Shown: positions 10,736-22,689, numbered from the stretch's first letter. The stretch: DNA of 64,000 bases from Candidatus Zhuqueibacterota bacterium (GCA_030950365.1 JAUZRQ010000002.1:1-64000); one strand, 5' to 3'. Numbers and translations are program-made. The notes: a model not told the origin generated them from the letters alone.

Positions 10736-11797
10736 TTGCAATCCGGGAAGTTTTGGTTCTTGATCCTTTTATTGATATTTGGTTCGCCAGCCGGAGCCCT
10801 TGCCCAAAATTCCAAAATGAAAATATCCGGCTTTTTCGATCTCGAAGCCGAAGTCAGCAACCGCGATGCCGCTTCGCGCAACTGGACCTTCGATCAGCAT
10901 CATCTTAATCTCATTTTCAATTTTCGATTGCAAGAAAAAATCCGCCTATTCAGCGAATTAGAATGGGAGCACGGCGCTTTTTTAAAGGCAACCGAGATGT
11001 ATGGCACAATATACCTCGCCCGCGCTTTTTTTGAGTATAAATTTTCAGACCTGTTACTTATCCGGGCCGGCAAGTTCTTGCCCCCCTTTGGCATTTACAA
11101 CGAAAGGCATGACGCCACTCCCACTTTTATTTCCACGGTGCTCCCGTTTTCCATTTATGGCGATCACCTCAACTCGGTGGACAAAAAAGGACGGCTATTT
11201 TCGAAATTCGCCACCGGTGTCTGGGCGTTGGGTTCGCTGTTCGTGGACACATGGCAGCTTAAATACAATATTTACATCAGCAACGGCCGGGGTCCGAAGC
11301 CCGCGGAACGCGATAACAATCCCAACAAAGCGCTGGGCATGCGCTTTGTTGTAGTGCCACCGGTCGATTTTCTGCAGATCGGTGCCTCTTACTATGCGGA
11401 TCGGGATGGCAATTCTTACGATACACGGCAGGTGGCCATCGGACTGGACCTGAACTGGATTTGGGGCAATTTCGAATTGCAGTCGGAGATGTTGCTGGCC
11501 AAAGGCGAACGCGTTGACGCAGAGAACCGGCCAAACGGCGTTTTTCTGCACAGTCGGGGCTATTACATGCAGGGAAGCTACACATTGCGCGATCGCTGGA
11601 CCCCATTTATGCGCCTCGATGTTTTTGACAGGGATACACGCATTCGGCGGAATGAAGAAAAGCATACCATCATCGGCCTAAATATCGCCATCAGTTACAA
11701 CGTGTACACCAAAGCCGAGGTGCATTTCATTGATTATGTCAATCCGAATCAGAAGGACTACGAGCTGTTTATTGCATCGGTTGCAGTAGCCTTTTAA
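10736..11797 (+). CDS. Porin-like outer-membrane beta-barrel
   Basis: 353 residues starting at a TTG preceded by AGGAG; no in-frame ATG gives a better signal peptide. The signal peptide ends near GALAQ. The mature part is rich in alternating amphipathic strands with aromatic girdles and ends in Phe (SVAVAF), the usual barrel-assembly signal. An internal block (IRAGKFLPPFGIYNERHDAT) resembles phosphate-selective (OprP/OprO) and related porins, in which a GKF/PFG segment follows early strands. It lies 21 bp ahead of a small phosphate-binding-like protein and then a sensor kinase, suggesting uptake or sensing of an anion such as phosphate or an oxyanion. Confidence 0.75.
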   Translation: MQSGKFWFLILLLIFGSPAGALAQNSKMKISGFFDLEAEVSNRDAASRNWTFDQHHLNLIFNFRLQEKIRLFSELEWEHGAFLKATEMYGTIYLARAFFEYKFSDLLLIRAGKFLPPFGIYNERHDATPTFISTVLPFSIYGDHLNSVDKKGRLFSKFATGVWALGSLFVDTWQLKYNIYISNGRGPKPAERDNNPNKALGMRFVVVPPVDFLQIGASYYADRDGNSYDTRQVAIGLDLNWIWGNFELQSEMLLAKGERVDAENRPNGVFLHSRGYYMQGSYTLRDRWTPFMRLDVFDRDTRIRRNEEKHTIIGLNIAISYNVYTKAEVHFIDYVNPNQKDYELFIASVAVAF

Positions 11798-11818
11798 CGG
11801 TTTGATCAGGAGAATACT

Positions 11819-12277
11819 GTGCGACGCGCTATTTTAATCGGGTTCATCATCGGGATTTCCCTATTGCAATTTGAATCAGTGGCGTTTTCGCAAATCGCCA
11901 TCATCACGAACAAAACGTGTTCCGTGACCGATCTCAGCATGGAAGAGCTGAGATTGATCTTTCTTGGGCAAATCACCACCGTTCGGGCCGGAAGGGAATT
12001 CGCCCTGGCGGCATACAAGCCATTGCACAATCTTTTTCTAAAAAAGGTAGTAAAAATGTCCCCCTACCGGTACCGCAAGCACTGGATTCGGCTGATATTC
12101 GCCGGTCATGGAGCCGCCCCACCGAAACAGTTCGAAAATCCGAAAGCCATGAAGCAATTTGTGTTAGAAAACCGCTGTGCCATTGCCTTTATCGATGTTC
12201 GCGATGTTGACGATTCAGTCAAAGTATTAAAGATCAATGGCAAGCTTCCTTCCGACAAGGAGTACCCGTTACAATAG
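11819..12277 (+). CDS. Small periplasmic phosphate-binding-like protein
   Basis: 152 residues from a GTG start behind CAGGAGAA. A signal peptide ends near VAFSQ. The body (IAIITNK, LSMEELRLIFLGQITT, AIAFIDVRDVDD) follows the pattern of short PstS-like domains, in which an N-terminal strand, the EL..IFLG helix and a late GYxxxxxVD segment surround the ligand. Such stand-alone small binding proteins are often encoded beside porins and sensor kinases, as here. It is too short for a normal two-lobed ABC substrate protein and no permease is present, so a sensing role is more likely than transport. Confidence 0.7.
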   Translation: MRRAILIGFIIGISLLQFESVAFSQIAIITNKTCSVTDLSMEELRLIFLGQITTVRAGREFALAAYKPLHNLFLKKVVKMSPYRYRKHWIRLIFAGHGAAPPKQFENPKAMKQFVLENRCAIAFIDVRDVDDSVKVLKINGKLPSDKEYPLQ

Positions 12278-12322
12278 TTGGTCCAAGGTTGAATCACCCT
12301 TAAACCCAAATTTAAGGATTCG

Positions 12323-14746
<2,424 letters not shown>

Positions 14747-14935
14747 TGTTCCGCAGGCCCGTTCAGCGAAAGCAGCCGGCCCCGGGCAGCATTCGCAGGG
14801 GAATGCGCTTCTTTTCTCCGGCCCGCCGCAGCTTTTGCCGCGATTCAAGAAATTTCCTTGCGACCTTTCCCTGCAATATGTATCTTAAAAAGATTTACAG
14901 CCAATTTTTGATCCATTCAACTCCGGCGGGAAGCT

Positions 14936-15187
14936 ATGCTTAAAAAAGGTGTTGCGATCTGGTTGATTTCGTATCTGGTGGCTCGGCTCGAAATCGTTTT
15001 CGAAATGTCCCGGCTGACGCTGTTGCGCTTTCGTCCGCGCGCTAGAATCGTACGCCTCACCCGAGCTGACCGGCTGGATCATCGCAGCATGTGGTTTTTC
15101 ACCCGCCGGCAGGGATTTTATCTGTACATGCAGCAGGAGCCGCCCGCTCCGGCCATCCGGCCCATGGTGGAACTCTCGGACAATTGA
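14936..15187 (+). CDS. Small basic protein of unknown function
   Basis: 83 residues starting MLKKGVAIWLISYLVARLEI, with one hydrophobic N-terminal stretch followed by an Arg-rich region and a Pro-rich tail. A weak purine-rich site (GCGGGAAG) precedes the ATG. I recognise no family. It may be a genuine small inner-membrane protein or a chance frame in GC-rich DNA; codon use does not settle this by eye. Confidence 0.35.
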   Translation: MLKKGVAIWLISYLVARLEIVFEMSRLTLLRFRPRARIVRLTRADRLDHRSMWFFTRRQGFYLYMQQEPPAPAIRPMVELSDN

Positions 15188-15215
15188 CCGGATGTTTCAG
15201 ATGATAGCTTGCCCG

Positions 15216-15258
15216 GCGCGGCTATCGCCAGCGATATGCATTCCCCTGGCGATGCCGC
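15216..15258. repeat. Inverted repeat upstream of fumC
   Basis: ATCGCCAG (15224-15231) and CTGGCGAT (15246-15253) are perfect 8-bp arms; the flanking GGC/GCC bases extend the stem with one mismatch. A T-run occurs 15 bp further on, too far for a classical terminator. It may still end transcription from upstream or be an operator for fumC. Confidence 0.4.
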
Positions 15259-15329
15259 CCGTAAATAACGATTTTTTGAAAGGTTATTGTTTATGATCAT
15301 GTGATGACAGGTTACGAAGGGAGCAGATC

Positions 15330-16733
15330 ATGGCTGATTATCGCATTGAAACCGATTCGCTGGGCGAGGTGAAGGTCCCGGCCTCGGCCTATTACGGCGC
15401 GCAAACCCAGCGTGCCAAAGAGAATTTCCCTATCAGCGATCACCGCATGCCAAGAGAATTCATCCGGGCGCTCGGCATCGTCAAACGGGCGGCGGCCGAA
15501 GCCAACATGGAACTGGGACTTCTGGACGAGACCATTGGCCGGGCCATCGTGCAGGCCGCCAATGAAGTCATCGAAGGCAAGTTTGATCAGGATTTTGTGG
15601 TGGATGTGTACCAGACCGGCTCTGGCACGTCCACTAACATGAACGCCAATGAAGTGATTGCCAACCGCGCCATCGAAATTCTGGGTGGTGAAATCGGCAG
15701 CAAAAAGCCGGTGCACCCTAACGACCACGTCAACAAAGGGCAATCCAGCAACGATGTGATCCCCACCGCCATTCACGTGTCGGCGCTGGAAAGCATCGAG
15801 AACAACCTTCTGCCAGCGCTAAACTATCTGCACGAGGCCCTACAGCAAAAGGCCAAAGAATTCGATCCGATCGTGAAAATCGGCCGCACCCACCTGCAGG
15901 ACGCCACGCCGATCCGGCTGGGACAGGAGTTCAGCGGCTATGCGTCGCAAATCGAGCACGGCATCCGGCGGATCGAGAGCACGCGCGCGCACCTGCGCGA
16001 GCTGGCACTGGGCGGCACGGCGGTGGGCACGGGCCTGAACACGCCGAAGGAATTTCCGCCGCTGGCGATCAAAAAAATCTCCGAAATCACCGGGCTGGAA
16101 TTCATCGAAGCGCCGAATCATTTCGAGGCGCAGGGCGGCCGTGATGCCGTTGTGGAGACCAGTGGGCAGCTCAAAACTGTGGCCGCTTCCCTGATGAAGA
16201 TCGTCAACGACATTCGCTGGCTGGGATCCGGTCCGCGCTGCGGCATTGGCGAGCTGATCCTGCCGTCGTTGCAGCCGGGAAGCTCAATCATGCCCGGCAA
16301 GGTCAACCCGGTGATCCCGGAATCGGTGATGATGCTATGCGCCACGGTCATGGGCAACGACGTAGCCATTAACATCGGCGGGCAGCACGGCAATTTCGAG
16401 CTGAACGTGATGATGCCGATGATGGTGCATCATCTGCTGGAATCGATCCGGCTGCTGTCCAATGGCGCGCGCAACCTGGTGGACCGTTGCGTGACCGGCC
16501 TGCAGGCCAACAAAGAACGCGCCGAATCGCTCATTGAAAACAGCCTGGCCATGGTTACCGCACTGGCGCCGATCATCGGTTACGATGCCGCGGCCAAAAT
16601 TGCCAAAGAGGCTTACGCCACTGGCAAGACCGTGCGGCAGGTGGCCCTGGAACACAAGGTGCTGTCCGAAGACCGGCTGAACGAAGTGCTCGATCCATGG
16701 CGGCAAACCGAACCCGGCGTGCCGCAAAAATAA
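15330..16733 (+). CDS. fumC: Class II fumarate hydratase
   Basis: 467 residues, the expected length of the iron-independent homotetrameric fumarase that interconverts fumarate and malate in the TCA cycle. The superfamily signature GSSIMPGKVNP is present, as are TSTNMNANEV and the HPNDHVN(K)GQSSND segment that forms the active site with the signature loop. AAGGGAGC precedes the ATG. Aspartases share much of this pattern, but the segment order and the NDHVNKGQSSND context favour fumarase. It stands alone, with no other TCA gene adjacent. Confidence 0.95.
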   Translation: MADYRIETDSLGEVKVPASAYYGAQTQRAKENFPISDHRMPREFIRALGIVKRAAAEANMELGLLDETIGRAIVQAANEVIEGKFDQDFVVDVYQTGSGTSTNMNANEVIANRAIEILGGEIGSKKPVHPNDHVNKGQSSNDVIPTAIHVSALESIENNLLPALNYLHEALQQKAKEFDPIVKIGRTHLQDATPIRLGQEFSGYASQIEHGIRRIESTRAHLRELALGGTAVGTGLNTPKEFPPLAIKKISEITGLEFIEAPNHFEAQGGRDAVVETSGQLKTVAASLMKIVNDIRWLGSGPRCGIGELILPSLQPGSSIMPGKVNPVIPESVMMLCATVMGNDVAINIGGQHGNFELNVMMPMMVHHLLESIRLLSNGARNLVDRCVTGLQANKERAESLIENSLAMVTALAPIIGYDAAAKIAKEAYATGKTVRQVALEHKVLSEDRLNEVLDPWRQTEPGVPQK

Positions 16734-16892
16734 AGCGGTCTTCTGCGGACGCAAGTAACTCTTTTTTTCATCGCGATAAACCGGACCGGTCTTTGGTTGT
16801 ACCAGGGCGGCACCGGATGATTCCACCGCGCGCCAGATCATCCCGGCATCCGTTCCGTGTCCTGCTCCGGAGAACCGTCAGGAGGAAGGGGC

Positions 16893-17291
16893 ATGTTTAT
16901 TACTCTGTTGGGCGTCACGTTCATCATTGCGCTGATCGTGGCAGTGATCGCGGCGCGCTTTTTCAAATCGCCAATCGAGCGTATTCTGTCCAGCATCCTT
17001 GCCGAAGACATCGGCGCGGCGTGGACGCGTTACCTGATGTTTGCCATTTACGTGGTTGGCATTTCCACCGGCGTTCGGCTTCATCAATTGGAGCGGTACA
17101 TTACTGCCGATGAAGCATCCAACACGACCATTGTTTTGAATCTGGATCGCTGGATTCTGGAAATATACCGTACTATCCTCGGCACGCTGCAGGGCATTGC
17201 CTGGATGTTGTTGTTATTTTTCATCTTCGCCCTGATTGCTTTCGTGATTGTTCGCCTTTTCGAGTTTAAAAACAAACAACAAAAACGATAA
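16893..17291 (+). CDS. Unknown membrane protein, three TM helices
   Basis: 132 residues from the ATG at 16893 preceded by GGAGGAAGG; the longer frame from 16857 lacks such a site. Hydrophobic segments lie at about 2-24, 45-62 and 100-125, with a Lys-rich cytoplasmic tail (EFKNKQQKR). I recognise no family. The next gene, encoding a THX-type ribosomal protein, begins 24 bp later, so the two are probably co-transcribed. Confidence 0.65.
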   Translation: MFITLLGVTFIIALIVAVIAARFFKSPIERILSSILAEDIGAAWTRYLMFAIYVVGISTGVRLHQLERYITADEASNTTIVLNLDRWILEIYRTILGTLQGIAWMLLLFFIFALIAFVIVRLFEFKNKQQKR

Positions 17292-17315
17292 CCTGAACCA
17301 AATAAGGAGATCTTT

Positions 17316-17432
17316 ATGGGAAAAGGTGATCGTAGAACTCGACGCGGAAAAATCTGGCGTGGCACCACGGGAAAAAGTCGCCCGAAAAAAAAGAAGAAAA
17401 AACAGGGCGGTTCTGGAAAAAGTAGTTCATGA
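17316..17432 (+). CDS. THX-type 30S ribosomal protein
   Basis: A 38-residue, extremely basic protein beginning [20 protein letters not shown] and ending in a run of lysines and a Gly/Ser tail. The opening MGKGDxxTxRGKI and the following G..GxSRPKK are characteristic of the short THX family of bacterial small-subunit proteins, which pack near the head of the 30S subunit. AAGGAG lies 8 nt before the ATG. Its length puts it below usual ORF-calling limits, so it is easily missed. Confidence is high because both motif and ribosome site agree. Confidence 0.88.
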   Translation: MGKGDRRTRRGKIWRGTTGKSRPKKKKKKQGGSGKSSS

Positions 17433-18030
17433 CCATCATGGGTAGGCGGAATCGATGATCCCGGCTGCATATTTTCTGTAAATACAAGGGCTTGCTGCAT
17501 CGGGAGTGCATCCATTCCCCATCCGCAACCACCGCTTCCTGCGGTGAGTCTGCCTATACAAATCTCAGGCTGGATTGGCACCCTGGGAGCGGACTCGGCC
17601 TGATGCCGCCATAGCGTTTTAACGTGTTGTGATTCCCTGACCCTGTTGAAAAATCGCTGGCTCTGATTTTATTCGCGGACCGGGGACAGGCGCGCTAAAA
17701 GAATTTTGTGCATCGAATGCGCTTGTTATCCAGTCTGAATCGTAACAAATCGCAAGCATTCAGCCTTCCCCTGTCTAAGCCCTGGCTGTATGGCGATTTC
17801 CAGCAACGCCGGAAGACGCCAATTTGCGGCGTTTTCCCGCTACTTTCTCAGGGACAATTATCATGACGGCGTGGTGGCTGGCATGGGGACGGGGCTGAAA
17901 AGAATGCCTTTCCCGGTAATGCAATAAGCGGTGGGCGCCCGATATATGAGGAAACCACTGCTTTCAGTCAACAGATGCCGTTTCCAACTTGAACCGGCTA
18001 TTTTGTATGATCAAACAAAGGACGGAACGC
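17433..18030. other. Intergenic region, no gene seen
   Basis: About 600 bp between the THX gene and the E1 gene. A short stem (ACGCC / GGCGT, about 17816-17832) followed by TTTT may be a weak terminator. A TGGCAC at 17577 resembles a sigma-54 -24 box but its -12 box is poor. No convincing ORF or RNA gene was found. Confidence 0.45.
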
Positions 18031-20460
18031 ATGTTCGAAGTGAGTGCCCGAACGAAAGAAATTAAATTCAAATACATCACGTTGACGGCGGAGGATATTT
18101 TGCGCGATTACCGCATCGCTTACCGCAGCCGTCAGGCCAGCCTCATGGGCCGCAGAGAGGTCATGGGCGGCCGGGCCAAGTTCGGAATTTTCGGGGACGG
18201 TAAGGAAGTCGCTCAGCTTGCCATGGCCAGAGCTTATCAAAAAGGCGATTGGCGCTCCGGCTATTACCGCGATCAAACCCTGCTGTTTGCGCTGGGCATT
18301 CATACCATCCGTGAGTTCTTCGCTCAGCTTTATGCTCATGCGGATCTCGACCACGAGCCCATGACCGCCGGCCGGGCCATGAACGCCCATTTCGCCACCC
18401 GTAGCCTGAACCCCGACGGCTCGTGGAAAAATCTCACCGACATGTACAACATTTCGGCCGATGTCTCGCCGACGGCCTCGCAAATGCCGCGGCTGGTGGG
18501 ACTGGCCTATGGTTCCCGCCTGTTTCGCGAGCTGGAGGAGCTCAAGCCATTCACCCAGTTCTCTCGCAATGGCAACGAAGTGGCGTTCGGCACCATTGGC
18601 AATGCGAGCTGCGCCGAGGGATTGTTCTGGGAATCACTGAATGCACTGGGCGTGCTCAAATCACCGGCCATCATTTCCATTTGGGACGACGATTACGGCA
18701 TTTCCGTGCCTAACGAGTACCAGATCACCAAGGGCAATCTTTCCGAACTGCTGAAAGGCTTCAAACGCAAACCGCGCTCCCGCGAGGGCTACGACCTGTA
18801 CACCGTCAAGGGCTGGGATTATCCGGCGCTCCTCGACACGTACATGAAGGCCGCGGAGACCGCGCGCAAGGACCATGTGCCGTCCATCATCCACGTGATT
18901 GAATTGACCCAGCCACAGGGCCACTCCACCTCCGGCAGCCATGAGCGCTACAAATCGCCAGAGCGGTTGCAGTGGGAACGCGAGCACGATTGCCTGGTCA
19001 AAATGCGCGAGTGGATGCTCGCCGAGGGCATCGTGGGCGAATCCGAGCTGGATGAAATGGAGGCGGAAGACCGCGAATTCGTGAAGGGCGAACGCGACGC
19101 CGCCTGGCAGGCGTACATTGAGCCCATCCGGCAGGAGCGCCAGGAAGTCGGCGCCCTTCTGGATGAAATGGCGGCGACCTCGCCACAGCGCGAAACCCTG
19201 CAAGCCATCAAAAGTCGGTTGTTCGCCATTCAAGCGCCGCTGCGCCGTGATATTTTTTCTGCTATCCGCGAGGCGCTGGTGGCCACCCGCAACGAATCAT
19301 CGCCGGCGCGCCAGAAACTCATCGACTGGAAAAACGCGCAGCAGCGGCTCAACGAGGAGCGCTACAGTTCGCACCTGTACTGCGACGCCGCCGCTTCCGC
19401 CCTGAACGTACCGGAAATCAAACCGGCGTACTCCGAAAATTCGCCGCGCGTCAACGGTTTCGAAGTGCTCAACGCCTGTTTCGATGCGGCGCTGGCTCGC
19501 GACCCGCGCGTGATTGCCTTTGGCGAGGATGTGGGCCGACTCGGTGATGTGAACCAGGGATTCCGCGGTCTGCAAAAAAAGTACGGTGAGCTGCGCGTCA
19601 CCGACACGGGCATCCGGGAGGCCACGATTCTGGGCCAGGCCATCGGCATGGCCATGCGCGGGCTGCGGCCCATCGCCGAAATTCAGTATCTCGATTACCT
19701 GCTCTATGCGCTGCAAATCATGTCGGACGATCTGGCCACGCTTTACTGGCGCACCAAAGGCGGGCAGAAAGCGCCGGTCATCGTGCGCACGCGCGGCCAC
19801 CGGCTCGAAGGTATCTGGCACTCGGGCTCGCCGATGGCGGGCATCATCCACCTGGTGCGCGGCATGTACGTGCTGGTGCCCCGTGACATGACCCGGGCCG
19901 CCGGCTTTTACAACACCATGCTGCAATCCGATGATCCGGCTATCATCGTCGAAGTGCTGAACGGATACCGGCTGAAAGAGATGTTGCCGGACAACATCGG
20001 CGAATTCACCGTGCCGCTGGGGGTGCCGGAAATCTTGCGCCCCGGCAGCGATGTCACCCTCGTCACTTACGGCGCCTGCTGCCGGATCGTGCTGGAAGCG
20101 GCCGAGGTTCTGCATCAGGTGGGCATCGAGGCCGAGGTCATCGACGTACAAACCCTGCTGCCGTTCGACATCCACGGCGTGATTCTCGACTCGCTCAAAA
20201 AGACCAACCGCATCGTGTTTATCGACGAAGACGTGCCCGGCGGCACCACGGCCTACATGCTGCAAGAAGTGCTGCAGAACCAGGGCGGCTACTACTGGCT
20301 CGATTCCGAGCCCCGCACCGTTTCGGCCAGGGCGCACCGGCCGGCCTACGGCTCCGACGGCGATTACTGGTCGAAACCCAACGTGGAAGAAATTTTCGAG
20401 GCCGTGTATGACCTGATGCACGAAGCCAATCCGCAAAAATATCCGATCTTTTACCGCTGA
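18031..20460 (+). CDS. Fused 2-oxoacid dehydrogenase E1 alpha-beta
   Basis: 809 residues from the ATG at 18031 behind AAAGGACGG (earlier in-frame starts have no site). The N-terminal part (about 25-360) is an E1 alpha domain with the ThDP-binding block GNASCAEGLFWESLN, where the usual GDG is replaced by GNA. The C-terminal part (about 475-805) is an E1 beta/transketolase-like domain (VIAFGEDVGRLGDV, RVTDTGIREATILG, the RTRGHRLEG region and a C-terminal transketolase fold). Such fused E1 enzymes are common in Bacteroidota and relatives and decarboxylate branched-chain 2-oxoacids or pyruvate. E2 and E3 are not adjacent, so the partner complex and exact substrate remain open. Confidence 0.88.
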   Translation: MFEVSARTKEIKFKYITLTAEDILRDYRIAYRSRQASLMGRREVMGGRAKFGIFGDGKEVAQLAMARAYQKGDWRSGYYRDQTLLFALGIHTIREFFAQLYAHADLDHEPMTAGRAMNAHFATRSLNPDGSWKNLTDMYNISADVSPTASQMPRLVGLAYGSRLFRELEELKPFTQFSRNGNEVAFGTIGNASCAEGLFWESLNALGVLKSPAIISIWDDDYGISVPNEYQITKGNLSELLKGFKRKPRSREGYDLYTVKGWDYPALLDTYMKAAETARKDHVPSIIHVIELTQPQGHSTSGSHERYKSPERLQWEREHDCLVKMREWMLAEGIVGESELDEMEAEDREFVKGERDAAWQAYIEPIRQERQEVGALLDEMAATSPQRETLQAIKSRLFAIQAPLRRDIFSAIREALVATRNESSPARQKLIDWKNAQQRLNEERYSSHLYCDAAASALNVPEIKPAYSENSPRVNGFEVLNACFDAALARDPRVIAFGEDVGRLGDVNQGFRGLQKKYGELRVTDTGIREATILGQAIGMAMRGLRPIAEIQYLDYLLYALQIMSDDLATLYWRTKGGQKAPVIVRTRGHRLEGIWHSGSPMAGIIHLVRGMYVLVPRDMTRAAGFYNTMLQSDDPAIIVEVLNGYRLKEMLPDNIGEFTVPLGVPEILRPGSDVTLVTYGACCRIVLEAAEVLHQVGIEAEVIDVQTLLPFDIHGVILDSLKKTNRIVFIDEDVPGGTTAYMLQEVLQNQGGYYWLDSEPRTVSARAHRPAYGSDGDYWSKPNVEEIFEAVYDLMHEANPQKYPIFYR

Positions 20461-20489
20461 AACCGGCTGCGAATTCGGAGGGAGATTCC

Positions 20490-21401
20490 ATGAAATACGC
20501 CAGACCCATTTCGTGGTTGCTTCTGGCTGCGGCGGCGTTTTCCTGCGGCAAAAAAAGCAGCGACCTGCCTGAAAACTATTTTGAATCCATCGAAAAATGG
20601 CACAACGAGCGCATGGCCTCGCTGAAAAGCGAAACCGGCTGGCTTAATCTGGCCGGACTGTACTGGCTCGAACCTGGTGAAAACCGCTTCGGTTCGGCGA
20701 ACGACAACAACCTCTCGTTCCCGGAGAGCGCGCCGAAATACATGGGCAAGTTCATCTGGCAGGATACCACAGTCACGGTAGATATTGCGCCGGGCGTCGA
20801 GGTGTTGCACGATGGCAAGCCGGTCACGCGCATGCGCATGGTGGCGGACACCGATGGCGAGCCCACTGTTTTAAGCTACGGCTCACTGCGCTGGTTCATC
20901 ATCCGCCGCGGACAGCATAACGAGCGGTTTGGCGTACGCCTGCGGGACCTGGAACATCCGGACGCCAAATATTTCACCGGCGTGGAACGCTATCCGGTGG
21001 ATCCGGCCTGGCGCGTGCAGGCGCGTGCGGTGAAAGTGGAGCCGCCAGAAACCCTGAAAATTCCCACGGTCATCGGCGATGTGCTGGAAGAACCGGTATC
21101 CATGGCACTGGAGTTTGAGTTGCAGGGCCAGACGTACCGGCTGTATCCGTCCGGTGAATCCGGGGATGAGCTGTTTATCATCTTCGCCGATCCCACCAAT
21201 TTCGACGAGACCTACGGCGGCGGGCGTTTTCTTTACGTCCCCAAACCGGATGACCATGGCCTCACCTTCATCGATTTCAATAAAGCGTACAATCCGCCGT
21301 GCGCCTTCACGCCGTATGCTACCTGTCCTCTGCCGCCAGAGCAGAACCGGCTGCCGATTCGCGTCACTGCGGGTGAGAAAAAATACGGAGAAGGGCATTG
21401 A
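20490..21401 (+). CDS. DUF1684 lipoprotein
   Basis: 303 residues with a lipoprotein-type leader (LLLAAAAFSCGKK, Cys20). The mature protein matches the DUF1684 pattern: an N-terminal WHNERMASLKSETGWLNLAG block, and near the C-terminus the hallmark FNKAYNPPCAFTPYATCPL followed by P..NRLPI. The biochemical role of the family is unknown. AGGGAG lies upstream of the ATG. It follows E1 by 29 bp and its stop overlaps the TTG start of tag, so the three are likely one operon. Confidence 0.88.
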   Translation: MKYARPISWLLLAAAAFSCGKKSSDLPENYFESIEKWHNERMASLKSETGWLNLAGLYWLEPGENRFGSANDNNLSFPESAPKYMGKFIWQDTTVTVDIAPGVEVLHDGKPVTRMRMVADTDGEPTVLSYGSLRWFIIRRGQHNERFGVRLRDLEHPDAKYFTGVERYPVDPAWRVQARAVKVEPPETLKIPTVIGDVLEEPVSMALEFELQGQTYRLYPSGESGDELFIIFADPTNFDETYGGGRFLYVPKPDDHGLTFIDFNKAYNPPCAFTPYATCPLPPEQNRLPIRVTAGEKKYGEGH

Positions 21402-21994
21402 AACCGGACAGGCACTCAGTGCAGGTGGTACGTTGCGATTGGGTCGAGAACCATCCACTGTCCATCGCCTATCATGATCAGGAATGGGGCGTGCCGGTGC
21501 ACGACGACCGCCGGCATTTCGAGGCCATCGTTCTGGACGGCTTCCAGGCTGGCCTGAGCTGGATGACGATCCTGAACAAGCGCGAAAATTTCCGCCGCGC
21601 TTTTGATCATTTCGATCCGGAAAAGGTCGCCGCATACGATGAGCGTAAAATCGCCGAGCTGATGGCTAACGCCGGCATTGTGCGCAACCGCATGAAAATC
21701 GAGGCGGCCATCCAGAATGCGCGCGCCTTTCTACAAGTGCAGGAAAACCACGGCAGCTTCGATGCCTTCATCTGGCAATTTGTGAATGGCCGCACTATCG
21801 TCAATCGCTGGAAAACCTGGCGGGAGATTCCGGCCACCTCGCCGGAATCCGAGAAAATGAGCAAAGCCCTGCGGCAGCTCGGCTTCCGCTTCGTCGGCCC
21901 AACGATTTGCTATGCCTACATGCAGGCCGTGGGCATGGTCAACGACCACATCGTGGATTGTTTCCGGTACCGGGAATTGCTTGAGGGAGCGTGA
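21398..21994 (+). CDS. tag: DNA-3-methyladenine glycosylase I
   Basis: 198 residues. It removes 3-methyladenine from alkylated DNA at the start of base-excision repair. The four zinc ligands of the Tag family are present at the right spacing: Cys13, His26, His184 and Cys188. The YHDQEWGVPVHDD segment and the helix FQAGLSWMTILNKR are diagnostic. The TTG start overlaps the TGA of the DUF1684 gene (TTGA) and has GGAGAAGGG in front, so translation is probably coupled. Confidence 0.95.
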   Translation: MKPDRHSVQVVRCDWVENHPLSIAYHDQEWGVPVHDDRRHFEAIVLDGFQAGLSWMTILNKRENFRRAFDHFDPEKVAAYDERKIAELMANAGIVRNRMKIEAAIQNARAFLQVQENHGSFDAFIWQFVNGRTIVNRWKTWREIPATSPESEKMSKALRQLGFRFVGPTICYAYMQAVGMVNDHIVDCFRYRELLEGA

Positions 21995-22269
21995 CAGCAC
22001 ATTTTTCTTTTTAAATCTCTCGCAGGGACGCCGCGCTCGCAGAGGGGAAAGCGGGATTTGATTCAATTCTCCTGGCTATAATGCCAGTCAGCACGAATGA
22101 ATCGTTTCCATTCAAAACCATCCGTTGATCCGGTAAATCCAGATAAAGTTTTTTTTGACCGGATTGTCAGGATGCACAGGATTTTTGGATTGGGAAGGCA
22201 TAGAGCTGGAAATTGAATCGTTTTGGCAAATCCAGCCTGAGATAGCTTTTGCGGCAGGATAAAGCAAAA

Positions 22270-22546
22270 GCAACTATTTAGCGAATGCTGAAAAACTCAT
22301 AAGGAAAAAAAGCGAAGCTCTCGCAGTGGCGCCGAGGTTTCATGTTAAGGATTTCGGAATAGCAAATTTATCATTTCAAGGCTTTAGGGAGACCTCCGCG
22401 TTCTATCCGTGTGCATCCGTGGTTCCCCCAAAAATCAGTGTGAATCTGTGAAATCGGTGGTTCTTTAGAGCCGATATCCAAATTCATTAGCCAGGCGTTT
22501 CATTGCTATTCAAAATGGTAGTGTCCGATTCATGATGAATAGTTAC
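22270..22546. mobile_element. MITE-like element, copy 2 (277 bp)
   Basis: Homologous over its whole length to the element at 7428-7713 and in the same orientation. The left terminus is GCAACTATTTAG and the right is ATGAATAGTTAC (three mismatches between the two repeats). It is flanked by an exact 8-bp direct repeat AAGCAAAA (22262-22269 and 22547-22554), different in sequence from that of copy 1, as expected for independent insertions. Confidence 0.88.
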
Positions 22547-22642
22547 AAGCAAAATGCCGGAATCTCACAGCCCGGATTATTGCGAACATGGAGATACCGG
22601 TATCCGCCAGTAGTCGGACACATCCGCCAGTTAGCGGGACCA

Positions 22643-22689
22643 GAATGACCATTTACATATCGAAATGGTTGATACGGCTGAATAGTTAC
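22643..22689. repeat. Repeat remnant with MITE-type terminus, copy A
   Basis: The segment GAATGACC...ATATCGAAATGGTTGATACGG ends in CTGAATAGTTAC, identical to the MITE right terminal repeat, but the internal sequence differs from the two MITE copies. A close match lies at 40371-40418 and a more distant one at 38729-38774. It is probably the end of a second related element family. Confidence 0.6.

Noticed and set aside
17577-17591. TGGCAC resembling a sigma-54 -24 box upstream of E1
   Set aside because: The -12 position reads GAGC rather than TTGC, it is 440 bp from the gene, and no activator is adjacent.
19297-20436. 379-codon minus-strand frame inside the E1 gene
   Set aside because: Shadow of the E1 beta domain, with no start signal or motif of its own.
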